A DNA stretch of 64,000 bases from an uncultured Bacilli bacterium (GTDB taxonomy: Bacteria; Bacillota_I; Bacilli_A; RF39; UBA660), in NCBI GenBank assembly GCA_934122275.1, contig CAKOWI010000001.1:115275-179274 (forward strand), in the 5' to 3' direction. A program made the position numbers and the translations under genes. Under the pieces are notes generated by a model. The model searched no databases. It was given only the letters and a program-made list of their open reading frames with translations, and had not been told where the DNA came from. Shown here piece after piece: positions 1-8,950 of this stretch; position 1 is the stretch's first letter; every line of letters begins with the position of its first letter.

Positions 1-473
1 GAAGTTTCAGTATAATTAACAACAAAATAGCAATGGTCTAAAAATGCATATCTAAAGCCAGCATCAATATATATCCCAATATCTTTGTTTAACTGCCTAG
101 TTTGAGCATCATAATATGATATTGGAATAGAAACCTTATATTCTTTAGTATCATAAACTGTTACAGCTGAATGTGATTCTAAATTACCACCTGATTGATT
201 AGAAGTATTTTTGTCATACATTCTTACATAAAAAGTACCAGATAACATAGCTATCCAAGCATTATAGTATAAATCTATACTCGATATTATCCAGTTCTTA
301 CGGATGTTATCTGATAACAATTCTTGATTAATCTTAAGTATTCCAGCTCCCCAATGAGATGCGGCTCTTCTGTCAGTTGGAATTGTATCCCAACCAGATA
401 ATGCTTTAGCCCCAGAATTAGTTAAATAATTGTCCTTTGTTATGTGAGATGCTGGTATAATTGCAGTTGCCAT
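1..473 (-). CDS. Phage tail/baseplate-type structural protein, C-terminus outside window
   Basis: The reading frame starts at ATG 473 with GGAGG four bases upstream and runs off the left edge, so at least 157 residues are present. It begins MATAIIPASHITKDNYLT. I see no catalytic motif and do not recognise the family. It is the last visible gene of the late tail module, directly after the fibre gene, so a baseplate, fibre or receptor-binding role is inferred from position only. Confidence 0.6.
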   Translation of the reverse strand, partial: MATAIIPASHITKDNYLTNSGAKALSGWDTIPTDRRAASHWGAGILKINQELLSDNIRKNWIISSIDLYYNAWIAMLSGTFYVRMYDKNTSNQSGGNLESHSAVTVYDTKEYKVSIPISYYDAQTRQLNKDIGIYIDAGFRYAFLDHCYFVVNYTET

Positions 474-481
474 AATGCCTC

Positions 482-1459
482 CTACACGATAAATGTGATT
501 ATATTATCGTTATCCTCTAAAGAATCTGTTGAGTCTTTAACTTGAATAATATAGTCTCCAAATTGATTTACATCTTTTTCATCAGTCACATTGTAGATTG
601 TATTTGTATCTTTTTCTGTAATGGCATCATATTGTGCTTTAGTGCCTACCCAAACCTTTCTCGATGTTAAATTTTGGTCTTTTATTGCAACAGTTTGTAA
701 TTTGTTATTATCATCTTTTGTTATAGTAGCATTATCAACTTCAGCACTTGAACCACCTTGTATTTCGATATTGCCCTCTCCCTCAAGTGACTGGTTATTT
801 ATTGTCTTGATCTTTTGAATAGACGAATCAGCCTTATCTAAACTTGACTGTACGGAACTTTCTAAATCAGATTTAGGAATACCATCAGTTGGCTTACTAT
901 AAGTGCCAGTATTAGACGTATATCCGTCTGGATTTGAGCTGTTATATGGTGTATAACCTAATGCGTCTGTCACATCCTCTTTTGATATTGATTGTAAAGC
1001 GGTTGCTCCTTTGCTTGCTCCAGCTCGAATTGCTTCTAAATCGTTTATAGAATTTTGCTTTGATGAATCATGATAAGTATTATCTATAAAGTTCTTATCA
1101 TTTTCTAATTCACTCAACTTTGCTGGAATGTCAGACGGATTTGCTTTCTTGTTTATTAGTTCTTTTAAAGCTGTATCATCATAGTTATTTAATTCACCGA
1201 GTTTTTTCTTATCTTCATCAGTATAATTATTATCCGTATGTACATAATTAGTATCCTTAACGAAATCTTGAGTTATTCCCAAATCAGATAAAGACTTATT
1301 GCCACTTAATTCAACATCATTTATCTTAGGTTTATTATCTAAATCATTATAATCGTTCGATGATCCGCCACCCGTATTTATAATTTTAACATCATGCCCT
1401 AAATCACCAATTTCAACCTCATTGTAAAACTCTAAATTACCAATATTAATTTCCGTCAT
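482..1459 (-). CDS. Phage tail fibre protein
   Basis: 325 residues, rich in Asn, Asp, Ser and Gly. Residues about 37-65 (YNDLDNKPKINDVELSG, then LSDLGI) and the DALGYTPYNSSN stretch are fibre-type repeats seen in many Firmicute phage tail fibres. Near the C-terminus, KVWVGTKAQYDAITEKDTNT matches the short module common at the ends of phage collar and fibre proteins. The start overlaps the end of the upstream BppU-like gene by 14 bases, indicating translational coupling. Role: distal tail fibre in host recognition. Family assignment is from motif recall, not a search. Confidence 0.75.
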   Translation of the reverse strand: MTEINIGNLEFYNEVEIGDLGHDVKIINTGGGSSNDYNDLDNKPKINDVELSGNKSLSDLGITQDFVKDTNYVHTDNNYTDEDKKKLGELNNYDDTALKELINKKANPSDIPAKLSELENDKNFIDNTYHDSSKQNSINDLEAIRAGASKGATALQSISKEDVTDALGYTPYNSSNPDGYTSNTGTYSKPTDGIPKSDLESSVQSSLDKADSSIQKIKTINNQSLEGEGNIEIQGGSSAEVDNATITKDDNNKLQTVAIKDQNLTSRKVWVGTKAQYDAITEKDTNTIYNVTDEKDVNQFGDYIIQVKDSTDSLEDNDNIITFIV

Positions 1460-1778
1460 AAATAGTATCCTCGTCGGTTATTTCAAATTGTGATTTTAGA
1501 GTTTTTACAGTTCCGTCTTTTAGTGTGCATTCAATATCAAAATTATAAATTCCATAGTCAAGTTCTCTAGTGTCTTCTGGTTTAAATTCACTATGCCAAT
1601 AATCTTCTTTAAATGTAAAATCTTCTTTGTTTTTATTAAAAAGAATTGTTGATGATTTTAAGTTATACTTCCGACATGTTAATATTAGTGTTTTAATATT
1701 CTCACTTAAAATGCTTTTTCCGTCTTTATCAGTTATTTTAAATTTAAATGGTTGCGTATCTCCTCTTATAAATTCCAT
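1446..1778 (-). CDS. BppU N-terminal-like baseplate protein
   Basis: 110 residues, mainly beta-strand, starting MEFIRGDTQPFKFKITDKDG. The opening 'RGDTxPFKF' followed by a C-terminal FDIECTLKDGTVKTLKSQFEI resembles the N-terminal domain of lactococcal baseplate upper proteins (BppU family), which dock fibres onto the baseplate. It lies between the DUF859 protein and the tail fibre, which fits an adaptor role. Moderate certainty. Confidence 0.6.
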   Translation of the reverse strand: MEFIRGDTQPFKFKITDKDGKSILSENIKTLILTCRKYNLKSSTILFNKNKEDFTFKEDYWHSEFKPEDTRELDYGIYNFDIECTLKDGTVKTLKSQFEITDEDTIYDGN

Positions 1779-1779
1779 A

Positions 1780-1983
1780 TTATTCCTCCTCAGTTTCAGT
1801 GTGTTCTCGTATTACTTGACGAGCTTCTTCTCTTTTGTTTAAGGTTTCAGTATAGTCATTATCTAATTCCTTACCTAAAAATTGATATTCAATTATCTTG
1901 TTAGCAATATAATCAGTATCTATCAAATATTGCTTTGATTTATATAGTTCATTTTCTTTTTCATCAAAACTTTCCTCTATCAT
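1780..1983 (-). CDS. Small acidic phage tail-module protein, unknown function
   Basis: 67 residues, Glu/Lys-rich and helical. ATG at 1983 is preferred over an upstream in-frame GTG because it carries AAGGTGG upstream and overlaps the previous stop as TAATG. Such short helical proteins are usual between fibre genes of Firmicute siphophages. No function assigned. Confidence 0.6.
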   Translation of the reverse strand: MIEESFDEKENELYKSKQYLIDTDYIANKIIEYQFLGKELDNDYTETLNKREEARQVIREHTETEEE

Positions 1984-3770
1984 TATTTCCACCTTCCTAT
2001 CGCAATATATGACACACCAAAATTTCGAGTTGCTTCAGTTCCTCTGCCAATTTGTATTCCACCAGGGCTTTTCTTTGAGACAAGATTAACTTGATCATTC
2101 ATCAAAAAACCCGTCCAGTCGCCTGCGGTAATTGCATAAGAAATCTTGGGTGTTTCAATAAATTGTTCAATAAAATCATCAAAAACAAAACTGTTGGTCC
2201 CCGATGTGTACAAATAACCCCAAGTGTTCGTAACTGAAACACTTGCATTTTTATATCCAGTTTGTATCATGGTGCCATCGTAAAATTTAAGACAAGTATT
2301 ATCTCCAACAACTTTATTTTCTATAACTTGATTGCCATTTACTTGTAACAATCCTCCAACGTCTTCATCATATTTACCCATTATTCCAACACCATTTTTA
2401 TGAAGTGCAATATTTGGAATACCACCTCCAAAAGTGTCTGTAAATGTTACTTCTGAAAGCTCATCCTTGATTAACACTTCTATTTCATAAGAATTACCAA
2501 TATTGAATCCTAATGTTTCTGTATCGCCTTTAATAAGACCGTCATATGAGTAATTGCCTTCACTTACTGTTAAAGTTAAGTCATTATAATCTGACCATTC
2601 ATTAGTACCTTTAACTCTATATCTATACTTTGAATATTTAATTGAATTGATAACAGTACCAAAATTGATTTTATTAAATGTTCCATCTATTTTGAGTGTT
2701 ACATCTTTTGATACACCATTTGTTCTTGCTACAGATATATTTCCTTTAGCAATGACACTATACGGAATAAAGTTTGTAGCTTGTTTACTTACTAATTTAG
2801 AATTATTACGACTATCAATTGCATAAACATTTATTGTAGATGAATCAGCATTATTAACAGTTCCATTAACGTCACTATCTGAACTATATGTAATGTCGAC
2901 TGGATTAGCTGCTCCAATAGAAGCTCTATATTTACTTAAAGTAGCTTCTTTATTAGCTGTTGCTTTCATGCTTGATGGTATTGTTACTTTTACATTAGAA
3001 TAACCTTTTACTATCGAAGTATTGCTACCTGTTAATGCTACTGTCTTTTCATTAACATCAGCAAAGTTAAAATTATTAAATGTAGGTTCACCATTAACGA
3101 TTGTCATCGTTTTAGTAACTGATGAATAATAATAAGTGCCACCTATTGTCGTTCTCAAATAAAATTTAACTTGCATAGAATTACCAGTACAAGCTTGTCT
3201 TAATTTAACTCTTTCATCATCTGTCAGATTAAATGTATAACTTGTACCAGTTTTAGGTACATCTCTATAACCAGCATAAGCTACACTACCATTTGTATCG
3301 TGTATGCTTAGTACCAATTGACTAACGGCATCACCCGCAGGATTTGAATAATTTACTGTAGGATTACTTTCATCATTAAAGTCGGAAGCTGATGTAATAT
3401 TTGCTTGTCTTGGTATATCTGGAGCCCATAAATTACCAGATGTACTACCACTCATGTGATAACTACTAGCACTTATTGATACTGACCTACCAGGCCAACT
3501 ACCGTCATTGTTATGGTAAACTGTTATATCTTTTTCACCTAAAAGTGTATATCCAGGATAATATCTATAAGAACCTGTTTTTACCGTAGTACCATCTATG
3601 CTAAAACTTGACGAACTAGAGCCAACTGATGTACTTCCACCATAATAGAAATAAGCTCTTAATTTAAATGTACTATAATTGCCATCCGTACTTTGTCCTG
3701 TACGTTCATAAGTTCCTACAAATGCAGTTGAATAACTACCACTTATTCGTGCAAATTCTGTTCCATTCAT
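1983..3770 (-). CDS. DUF859-type phage minor structural protein
   Basis: 595 residues. The N-terminal about 120 residues are Ser/Gly/Tyr-rich beta-structure, followed by Ig-like repeats to about 450. The C-terminal part contains GGGIPNIALHKNGVGIMGKY, the junction typical of DUF859 tail proteins, where a Gly-rich turn precedes a terminal fibre/receptor domain. Role: tail-tip structural or receptor-binding protein. It sits directly after the tail hub gene and is co-transcribed with it. Confidence 0.8.
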   Translation of the reverse strand: MNGTEFARISGSYSTAFVGTYERTGQSTDGNYSTFKLRAYFYYGGSTSVGSSSSSFSIDGTTVKTGSYRYYPGYTLLGEKDITVYHNNDGSWPGRSVSISASSYHMSGSTSGNLWAPDIPRQANITSASDFNDESNPTVNYSNPAGDAVSQLVLSIHDTNGSVAYAGYRDVPKTGTSYTFNLTDDERVKLRQACTGNSMQVKFYLRTTIGGTYYYSSVTKTMTIVNGEPTFNNFNFADVNEKTVALTGSNTSIVKGYSNVKVTIPSSMKATANKEATLSKYRASIGAANPVDITYSSDSDVNGTVNNADSSTINVYAIDSRNNSKLVSKQATNFIPYSVIAKGNISVARTNGVSKDVTLKIDGTFNKINFGTVINSIKYSKYRYRVKGTNEWSDYNDLTLTVSEGNYSYDGLIKGDTETLGFNIGNSYEIEVLIKDELSEVTFTDTFGGGIPNIALHKNGVGIMGKYDEDVGGLLQVNGNQVIENKVVGDNTCLKFYDGTMIQTGYKNASVSVTNTWGYLYTSGTNSFVFDDFIEQFIETPKISYAITAGDWTGFLMNDQVNLVSKKSPGGIQIGRGTEATRNFGVSYIAIGRWK

Positions 3771-3780
3771 TTATACCACC

Positions 3781-5757
3781 TCACATTCTCGTAAACCATG
3801 TTTGGTCTCCGACTTCTGAAATTAAGGTGCTACACATTTGAGCTTTATTCTTTACTATTAATTCATTCGTACTTAATCCCTTATCAGTAAAGTAAGCTAT
3901 TGTTTCTTTTTGTAAAGTTAAAATTTTTATTCCATTTGCGTTAGCTTTGAATATAGTTTCCATATTTGTAGAAGTGATTGTTATACCTTTTGAAATATTA
4001 ACTGTTTCAGTTGTGGTCTCATTTGCATTTTGAGAATATGCTAATTTGACAGCTCCTTTATTTGCCATTAGGTCATATACTTCTACTCCACCATTAGCAT
4101 TACATTTAAATTCAATTTTAAGATGTCCTGTTGTCACTACAATTGGTTCTACTATATATTCATTAGTTTCACTATCTTTTTCACTAGTATAAAATTGTTT
4201 ATAATCTGTACTATCTAGTTGATATTCTTTATCATTTATAACAACACTTGCTACAGCTTGACTAATTAGTTTCTTATACCAAAAGCTTATTGAATAATTG
4301 CCATTTGGTACTTCTTGTTCTTGTGATAGAGTACTGTTTAATAGCAATATCGAATTACTATTAGAAGCTTCATCATTTGATTTTCTTAAAGCTTTTCCAC
4401 CCCAGAATTCATATGGATTAGTTTCTTTATCTTCTCCATCATTTTCAAACCATAATCCAGTATTTCTAAATATATTATTACCTCCTGCTTCACTAAAGGC
4501 ATTTGTTATACCTGATTCAGCAGTTTGGAGCAATTCATCCATACTGGTTTTGTTATAATAGTTGTTAGTAATATCACTTTGTATATTTTCTTGTTTAATC
4601 GTTATTGAACGTATTTCCCCTTTTTGTTTATTAACTTCAATTTGAGTATTTCTTAAAGCTTCTCCTAAAGAAATATCTTGTTTTGTCTTTATCTCCTGTT
4701 CAGTTGGAGCTGGGCTTTCAATAACGCTTGTAAAAGTTCCGTCAAATGTAAAATTATGTTTTAATACATAAGTATCAAAATATTCTGTTTCACTAATATA
4801 AACCCTGATATATTTTCCGAGTTTTAAAAACGGTTTTCCATAATACGTTGTCAATTTGCAGTCAACGTATTTCATCCCTTTAACTTTATTCCATATTGCA
4901 TTTATTGCTTGTTGTCTTAATTCCGCATTATACAAAATATAATCCTCACTAATTGTTATAGAATGTTCACCATTAGTTGCTATACTTTCGTCATCTTTAA
5001 TTGTTACATTTTCATCATCTACTTGACTATTTTTTATAATCAAACAATTGATAGGCCCACATACAATCTTCCCACCTTCGACGCTACTATAATCATTTAA
5101 GTTAAAAACGTAATCTGGTTCGTCGTTATCGCTTAACCAACATAAATCAATTTTATTAGTATCATTATCAATATCAATGAAAGAACAAGATATTTTAGCA
5201 ACAGTTTGTAATACAGTTCTATTCTTCTCACCATTTGTAAATGGATTGTCAGTAATTGGAATTGTACTATTTGTAAATGTTGTTGTTACTGGCGTTAAAC
5301 CAAGCTGTTCACATACATCTGCATAAAGGTCTGATAAAGTCTTATTGTCGATAGAATAATCAATATTACACACATATTTTTTATCTAAGTTAGTATAAAG
5401 GTCGTCATATGCCGTAATTTGACTCATATTTGCCGTTATTTCGTTATTTGGACGTTCTACAGTATATTTACCCATATTTATGTATTCGTTGCTTAAATCG
5501 GCGTATTTTACCCCTATTTGGGCTTGTATGCTTTTATCAGTTAAGTTGTTTTGGTCATCTATGAAATTAGCTTTCAAACATTTGGCATATACAGAACCAA
5601 TAATATTGCCATCTACATAACAACCACTATCTATTTCAAAGCTTTGTAAATTGTTAGAATTAGTAATTGGTGTTTCTATTCCATCTACAATTATTTTTCC
5701 TAAACGGTTAGCATTTGCTCTATTTTTACATTCATTTATAAAATCTGTACTTGCCAT
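3781..5757 (-). CDS. Phage tail hub / Tal-like protein
   Basis: 658 residues starting MASTDFINECKNRANANRLGK. ATG 5757 is chosen because it has AGGTGG upstream and begins 7 bases after the preceding stop. Residues 1-330 have the beta-rich hub architecture of siphophage tail-associated proteins (GKIIVDGIETPI, YVDGNIIGSVYAKCLKANF). The rest is a helical linker (ISLGEALRNTQIEVNKQKGEI) and a C-terminal beta domain. No obvious peptidase motif is visible. It follows the distal tail protein, the standard tape measure-Dit-Tal order. Confidence 0.75.
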   Translation of the reverse strand: MASTDFINECKNRANANRLGKIIVDGIETPITNSNNLQSFEIDSGCYVDGNIIGSVYAKCLKANFIDDQNNLTDKSIQAQIGVKYADLSNEYINMGKYTVERPNNEITANMSQITAYDDLYTNLDKKYVCNIDYSIDNKTLSDLYADVCEQLGLTPVTTTFTNSTIPITDNPFTNGEKNRTVLQTVAKISCSFIDIDNDTNKIDLCWLSDNDEPDYVFNLNDYSSVEGGKIVCGPINCLIIKNSQVDDENVTIKDDESIATNGEHSITISEDYILYNAELRQQAINAIWNKVKGMKYVDCKLTTYYGKPFLKLGKYIRVYISETEYFDTYVLKHNFTFDGTFTSVIESPAPTEQEIKTKQDISLGEALRNTQIEVNKQKGEIRSITIKQENIQSDITNNYYNKTSMDELLQTAESGITNAFSEAGGNNIFRNTGLWFENDGEDKETNPYEFWGGKALRKSNDEASNSNSILLLNSTLSQEQEVPNGNYSISFWYKKLISQAVASVVINDKEYQLDSTDYKQFYTSEKDSETNEYIVEPIVVTTGHLKIEFKCNANGGVEVYDLMANKGAVKLAYSQNANETTTETVNISKGITITSTNMETIFKANANGIKILTLQKETIAYFTDKGLSTNELIVKNKAQMCSTLISEVGDQTWFTRM

Positions 5758-5764
5758 AATCCAC

Positions 5765-6208
5765 CTACAATTCAATTACCGCTTGTGAGGCAGGATTATA
5801 TAGTTCTACAAGTCCATCTGGTGTTTGATAAGGTAGCATTGCTTGGGCTGTTCTATCACCACGATAACAATTTATATGTTTCCACTTTTTTGTGAATGGG
5901 TTTAGGAAATCAACACCTAACGTTGGTGCTTTTATAATCTCAGAGTAAAAATCAACTACTTCATCTTCTGTAAGTGGTCTTGTAACTAAATCAAGTCGCC
6001 ATTTAGTATTAATGACATTGAGAACCATTGTTCCATCAGCATTAGTTGTATCACGTCCACTATTTTTTGAAACATCATACCAAGCAACTTTTGACTGATT
6101 TGACAAATATTTAGATATATCTACTCCATTTAATTTGACTTTAGATATAACAAGCACAGGGCTTGATAATACATATCTATATCCATTATTGGTAAATTCT
6201 TTTATCAT
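5765..6208 (-). CDS. Phage distal tail-type protein
   Basis: 147 residues (MIKEFTNNGYRYVLSSPVLVISKVKLNGVDIS). Size, beta-rich composition and position between tape measure and tail hub suggest a short Dit-like baseplate protein. It has its own leader: hairpin element E1 ends just before its ATG. It is separated from the tape-measure gene by an oppositely oriented lipoprotein gene, so independent translation control or transcription is plausible. Confidence 0.65.
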   Translation of the reverse strand: MIKEFTNNGYRYVLSSPVLVISKVKLNGVDISKYLSNQSKVAWYDVSKNSGRDTTNADGTMVLNVINTKWRLDLVTRPLTEDEVVDFYSEIIKAPTLGVDFLNPFTKKWKHINCYRGDRTAQAMLPYQTPDGLVELYNPASQAVIEL

Positions 6209-6220
6209 TTATTTCACCAT

Positions 6221-6254
6221 CTTTCAATTTTCCCTTTGAAAGAAAGTGCTACAC
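6221..6254 (-). promoter_or_regulatory. Late-gene leader hairpin element E1
   Basis: On the minus strand TGTAGCACT is followed by a 7-bp stem (CTTTCAA/TTGAAAG) with loop AGGGAAAA, then GATGGTGA and the ATG at 6208. The same order of TGTRGCACT, a stem whose loop holds GGGAA, a Shine-Dalgarno sequence and a start codon is found at four other late genes (see E2-E5). Function not known. Confidence 0.6.
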
Positions 6255-6255
6255 A

Positions 6256-6264
6256 TGTTATAAT
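6256..6264 (+). promoter_or_regulatory. Extended -10 promoter for lipoprotein gene
   Basis: TGTTATAAT is a consensus extended -10 box (TGn + TATAAT), 20 bases before the lipoprotein start codon. No good -35 box is visible. It points away from the late operon, as expected for a cargo gene expressed from the prophage. Confidence 0.5.
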
Positions 6265-6283
6265 TCTGGTATAGGAGGGCTTT

Positions 6284-6772
6284 ATGAAAAAGTTATTGAT
6301 TTTAGTAGTGTGTTGTTTATGTTTGTGTGGGTGTGGTAATGACTTTGAAGGTTATAATTACAATTCGAGAACTTCTATAACTACGTCAAGTATTACAACA
6401 TCAAGAAGTACTACACAGAAAACTAATATTACTGTCGAGAATAATGATTATGATTTTGATATTTCTTTAAAAGAAATGTCAGAAATATATTACAACAACG
6501 AACTTGATGGAAACAAAAAGTTTTTTGGAAAAAAAGTAAAAACAAAGGCAAAATTCAATCAAGTAAGTACTGGAACTTTTAGTGGACTTATAGCATACTT
6601 TGATGAATTAGACTCAATATATGGTATTTATTGCGTTAGTTTTGACAAAAAAACAAAGAATAAATTAAATACGTTTAATCGTAATGAAGTTTTAACCGTA
6701 ATAGGTACTGTTGACACATTATCAAGTTCCTCAATAAAGTTCAAAAATTGCAATATTAATAAATCATCTTAA
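6284..6772 (+). CDS. Prophage-encoded lipoprotein (lysogenic-conversion candidate)
   Basis: 162 residues with a short basic start, a hydrophobic stretch (LLILVVCCLCLCGC) and a lipobox ending in Cys, so it should be a lipid-anchored surface protein. A Ser/Thr-rich linker (residues about 28-50) leads to a domain (KKFFGKKVKTKAKFNQV to VLTVIGTVDTL) that resembles the OB-fold tRNA_anti-like domain of small lipoproteins. AGGAGG precedes ATG. It is opposite in strand to every neighbour and bracketed by its own promoter and terminator, the classic layout of a phage 'moron' expressed in lysogeny. Superinfection exclusion is possible but not shown. Confidence 0.8.
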   Translation: MKKLLILVVCCLCLCGCGNDFEGYNYNSRTSITTSSITTSRSTTQKTNITVENNDYDFDISLKEMSEIYYNNELDGNKKFFGKKVKTKAKFNQVSTGTFSGLIAYFDELDSIYGIYCVSFDKKTKNKLNTFNRNEVLTVIGTVDTLSSSSIKFKNCNINKSS

Positions 6773-6784
6773 ATTACTTTTTTA

Positions 6785-8950
6785 TCAAACTGGTATATTA
6801 ATTGGACATACACCAGTTTGTTTTGTTCTTTGGTTTATTCTATCAACAATCGTTCCTTCATCGGTATGTACATGAACATCAATTTCACTAGATTGATTGT
6901 CAAATTGGCTCATAGCCTGTGACATTCCATTTATAATGAATTCTTGTAATATTGAACAATCTGGATTAATATTTTTTATTGATTCTGGAATGTCATAATT
7001 TAAATTCAGTTTATATTTTGCATCCGCAAATGTTTTTTGTGTTTCTTCAATTAAAGTTTCAGCTGTTCGTTTTAGTTTAGGGATTTCATCTTCCATTCCT
7101 GTTAATATACCATCTGTTGTATAATTACCTACTTTTGCATCTATTACAAGTCTAGATGGCGAATGTATTCCCAAAGCATCTTTTATACCGGATACAAAGG
7201 ATTTACCCCAATTTTTTAATTTTCTTCCAAAACCAAACATACCATCAATTATTCCATCTAATATATTGATGCCTAAGTGTTTCCAATCAATTTGTTTTAT
7301 AGCATCTTTTGTTTTATTCCATAAATTGACACCAAAATTAGCAAGTGCTGTTCCTATATTCAATATTCCATTTACTATTCCAATCAACACTTTTTTACCT
7401 AATTCTAACCAATTAGTTTTCGTAATAGTTTTCCACATAGTTCCTACGGCTTGGCCAGCATAATAGAAAAATTTGTTTGGAAGTTCTTTCAACCAAGTAA
7501 CGATTTCAGTCATTTTATTTATTGCTTTAGGAACAAAATCAATTATTGAGTTTATTATATTTTTTACTGCAGTTGCAAAAATTTCATTAACTTTTGAGAA
7601 CCAAGTTTTCCAATTTTCGAATAAGTTTATAGCCATCTTTCCCATATCTTCAAAGGCTTTATTAAAATCGCCATGTATTAAATCAGAAATTATTTTACAA
7701 GTTCCACTTATAGTGTCAAAAATATTAGAAAATACAAATACAATAGTTTCATATATTGTTTTGACTACAGCTACAACTTTTTCTTTCATAATATTCCATA
7801 TAGGTTTAGTGATGCCCCATATTTCAGATACTGTAGATGTTATGACCCCAAATAAATCCTTAAATAATCTGGACACAGATGATACCATATCGTTAACTTT
7901 ATTTTTGAAAGTATCGTTTGTATTGTACGCATGTATTAAAGAACCAGTCAAAGCGACAACCCCTGCTATTATTAGTCCTAATGCGCCCGTTGAAATTCCT
8001 AAAGTTGAAGTCAATCCACTAAAACCACTAGACAGTAACCCAAGTTTGGATGTTACGGATGTAAATACAGTTGATAATGTGCTGAATAATTTAGATATTC
8101 CAGTTAATTTTGCAAACTTACTTAAAATTCTAAATAAATTGACAAAACCTAATGCAATACCTAAAGAGGCCCATAATTTTCCTTGAGTATTCAACCCTTT
8201 CCACCATTTAATGATGTTAGATAGTGTTTTATCAATTCCCCCATACTTCCACGAAACTTCGCCAGTTAATGGGTCTATTTCTTTTGTAAAACCTAACCAT
8301 TCCATTATTTTGTCTCTTATCTGAGTGGCTTTCATCTTAACTTTATCCATACCATTATCGTAACCTTTAATGGCATCTAACAATCTCTGATCTATTCCAC
8401 CAGATGTGCCTCCTGAGCCACTTGAACCACTTCCACTATTTTTGTTTTCGTCAATGTTATGTATCTCATCAAATCCCAAAACTTGTCTCTTTAATTCTTT
8501 GACTTTTTTACCTGCTTTGTCAGCACTACTACCCACTCCACCTAATGAATCAGTGTATTTATCTACTGATGCAATTCCAGTATTATAATCTTTTAATTTA
8601 ATACCAAACATAGATGCTATTGCTTTTGTCACTTCTTTTATTACCATTAATATTGCATTGGCATACGGTAATATTTGAGCAAATGCACCAATAAACAGAC
8701 TTGATAACGCAACCTTAGTTTCGGTTAACTGCTGTCTGAATATTTTCATTTGGTTACTTGGTGATTCCAAATTGTTTGCAAAGTCACCCATCGCTATGTT
8801 TGCTTGTTTTAATGTCGCTATATATCTAAGGATTTCTTTTTCAGCCTGAGATAATTCTTTTACTTTTTTATCTATACCCAGTGAATCAAGTATAGGTTGC
8901 ATTGATGTTTGAGTAACATCAATCCCATATGATCTTAAAGGCTTTGTTTG
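6785..8950 (-). CDS. Tape measure protein, exon 2
   Basis: Second exon, 721 residues, of the tail tape measure protein, which sets tail length and spans the tail lumen. Exon 2 starts QTKPLRSYGIDVTQTSMQPILDSLGI, which continues directly from exon 1 (GVYAG) to restore the common tape-measure motif AGQTxPLR. The body has hydrophobic segments (GALGLIIAGVVALTGSLI; ILPYANAILMVIKEV), helical repeats and a C-terminal IHSPSRLVIDAKVGNY typical of these proteins. An apparent ATG inside the intron (8962) would give a separate truncated frame and is not the real start. Spliced product 926 residues. Confidence 0.9.
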   Translation of the reverse strand, partial: QTKPLRSYGIDVTQTSMQPILDSLGIDKKVKELSQAEKEILRYIATLKQANIAMGDFANNLESPSNQMKIFRQQLTETKVALSSLFIGAFAQILPYANAILMVIKEVTKAIASMFGIKLKDYNTGIASVDKYTDSLGGVGSSADKAGKKVKELKRQVLGFDEIHNIDENKNSGSGSSGSGGTSGGIDQRLLDAIKGYDNGMDKVKMKATQIRDKIMEWLGFTKEIDPLTGEVSWKYGGIDKTLSNIIKWWKGLNTQGKLWASLGIALGFVNLFRILSKFAKLTGISKLFSTLSTVFTSVTSKLGLLSSGFSGLTSTLGISTGALGLIIAGVVALTGSLIHAYNTNDTFKNKVNDMVSSVSRLFKDLFGVITSTVSEIWGITKPIWNIMKEKVVAVVKTIYETIVFVFSNIFDTISGTCKIISDLIHGDFNKAFEDMGKMAINLFENWKTWFSKVNEIFATAVKNIINSIIDFVPKAINKMTEIVTWLKELPNKFFYYAGQAVGTMWKTITKTNWLELGKKVLIGIVNGILNIGTALANFGVNLWNKTKDAIKQIDWKHLGINILDGIIDGMFGFGRKLKNWGKSFVSGIKDALGIHSPSRLVIDAKVGNYTTDGILTGMEDEIPKLKRTAETLIEETQKTFADAKYKLNLNYDIPESIKNINPDCSILQEFIINGMSQAMSQFDNQSSEIDVHVHTDEGTIVDRINQRTKQTGVCPINIPV
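6786..6824 (+). terminator. Rho-independent terminator after lipoprotein gene
   Basis: CAAACTGGT pairs with ACCAGTTTG (9 bp), followed on the plus strand by TTTTGTTCTTT. It lies inside the 3' end of the tape-measure coding sequence on the other strand. Confidence 0.55.

Noticed and set aside
621..818. Plus-strand frames opposite tail genes (this and similar ones)
   Set aside because: They are shadows of the coding strand without ribosome sites or recognisable domains.
7473..8186. Plus-strand open frame of 237 codons
   Set aside because: It lies wholly opposite the tape-measure exon, has no ribosome site, and its composition is the complement of a repetitive helical protein.
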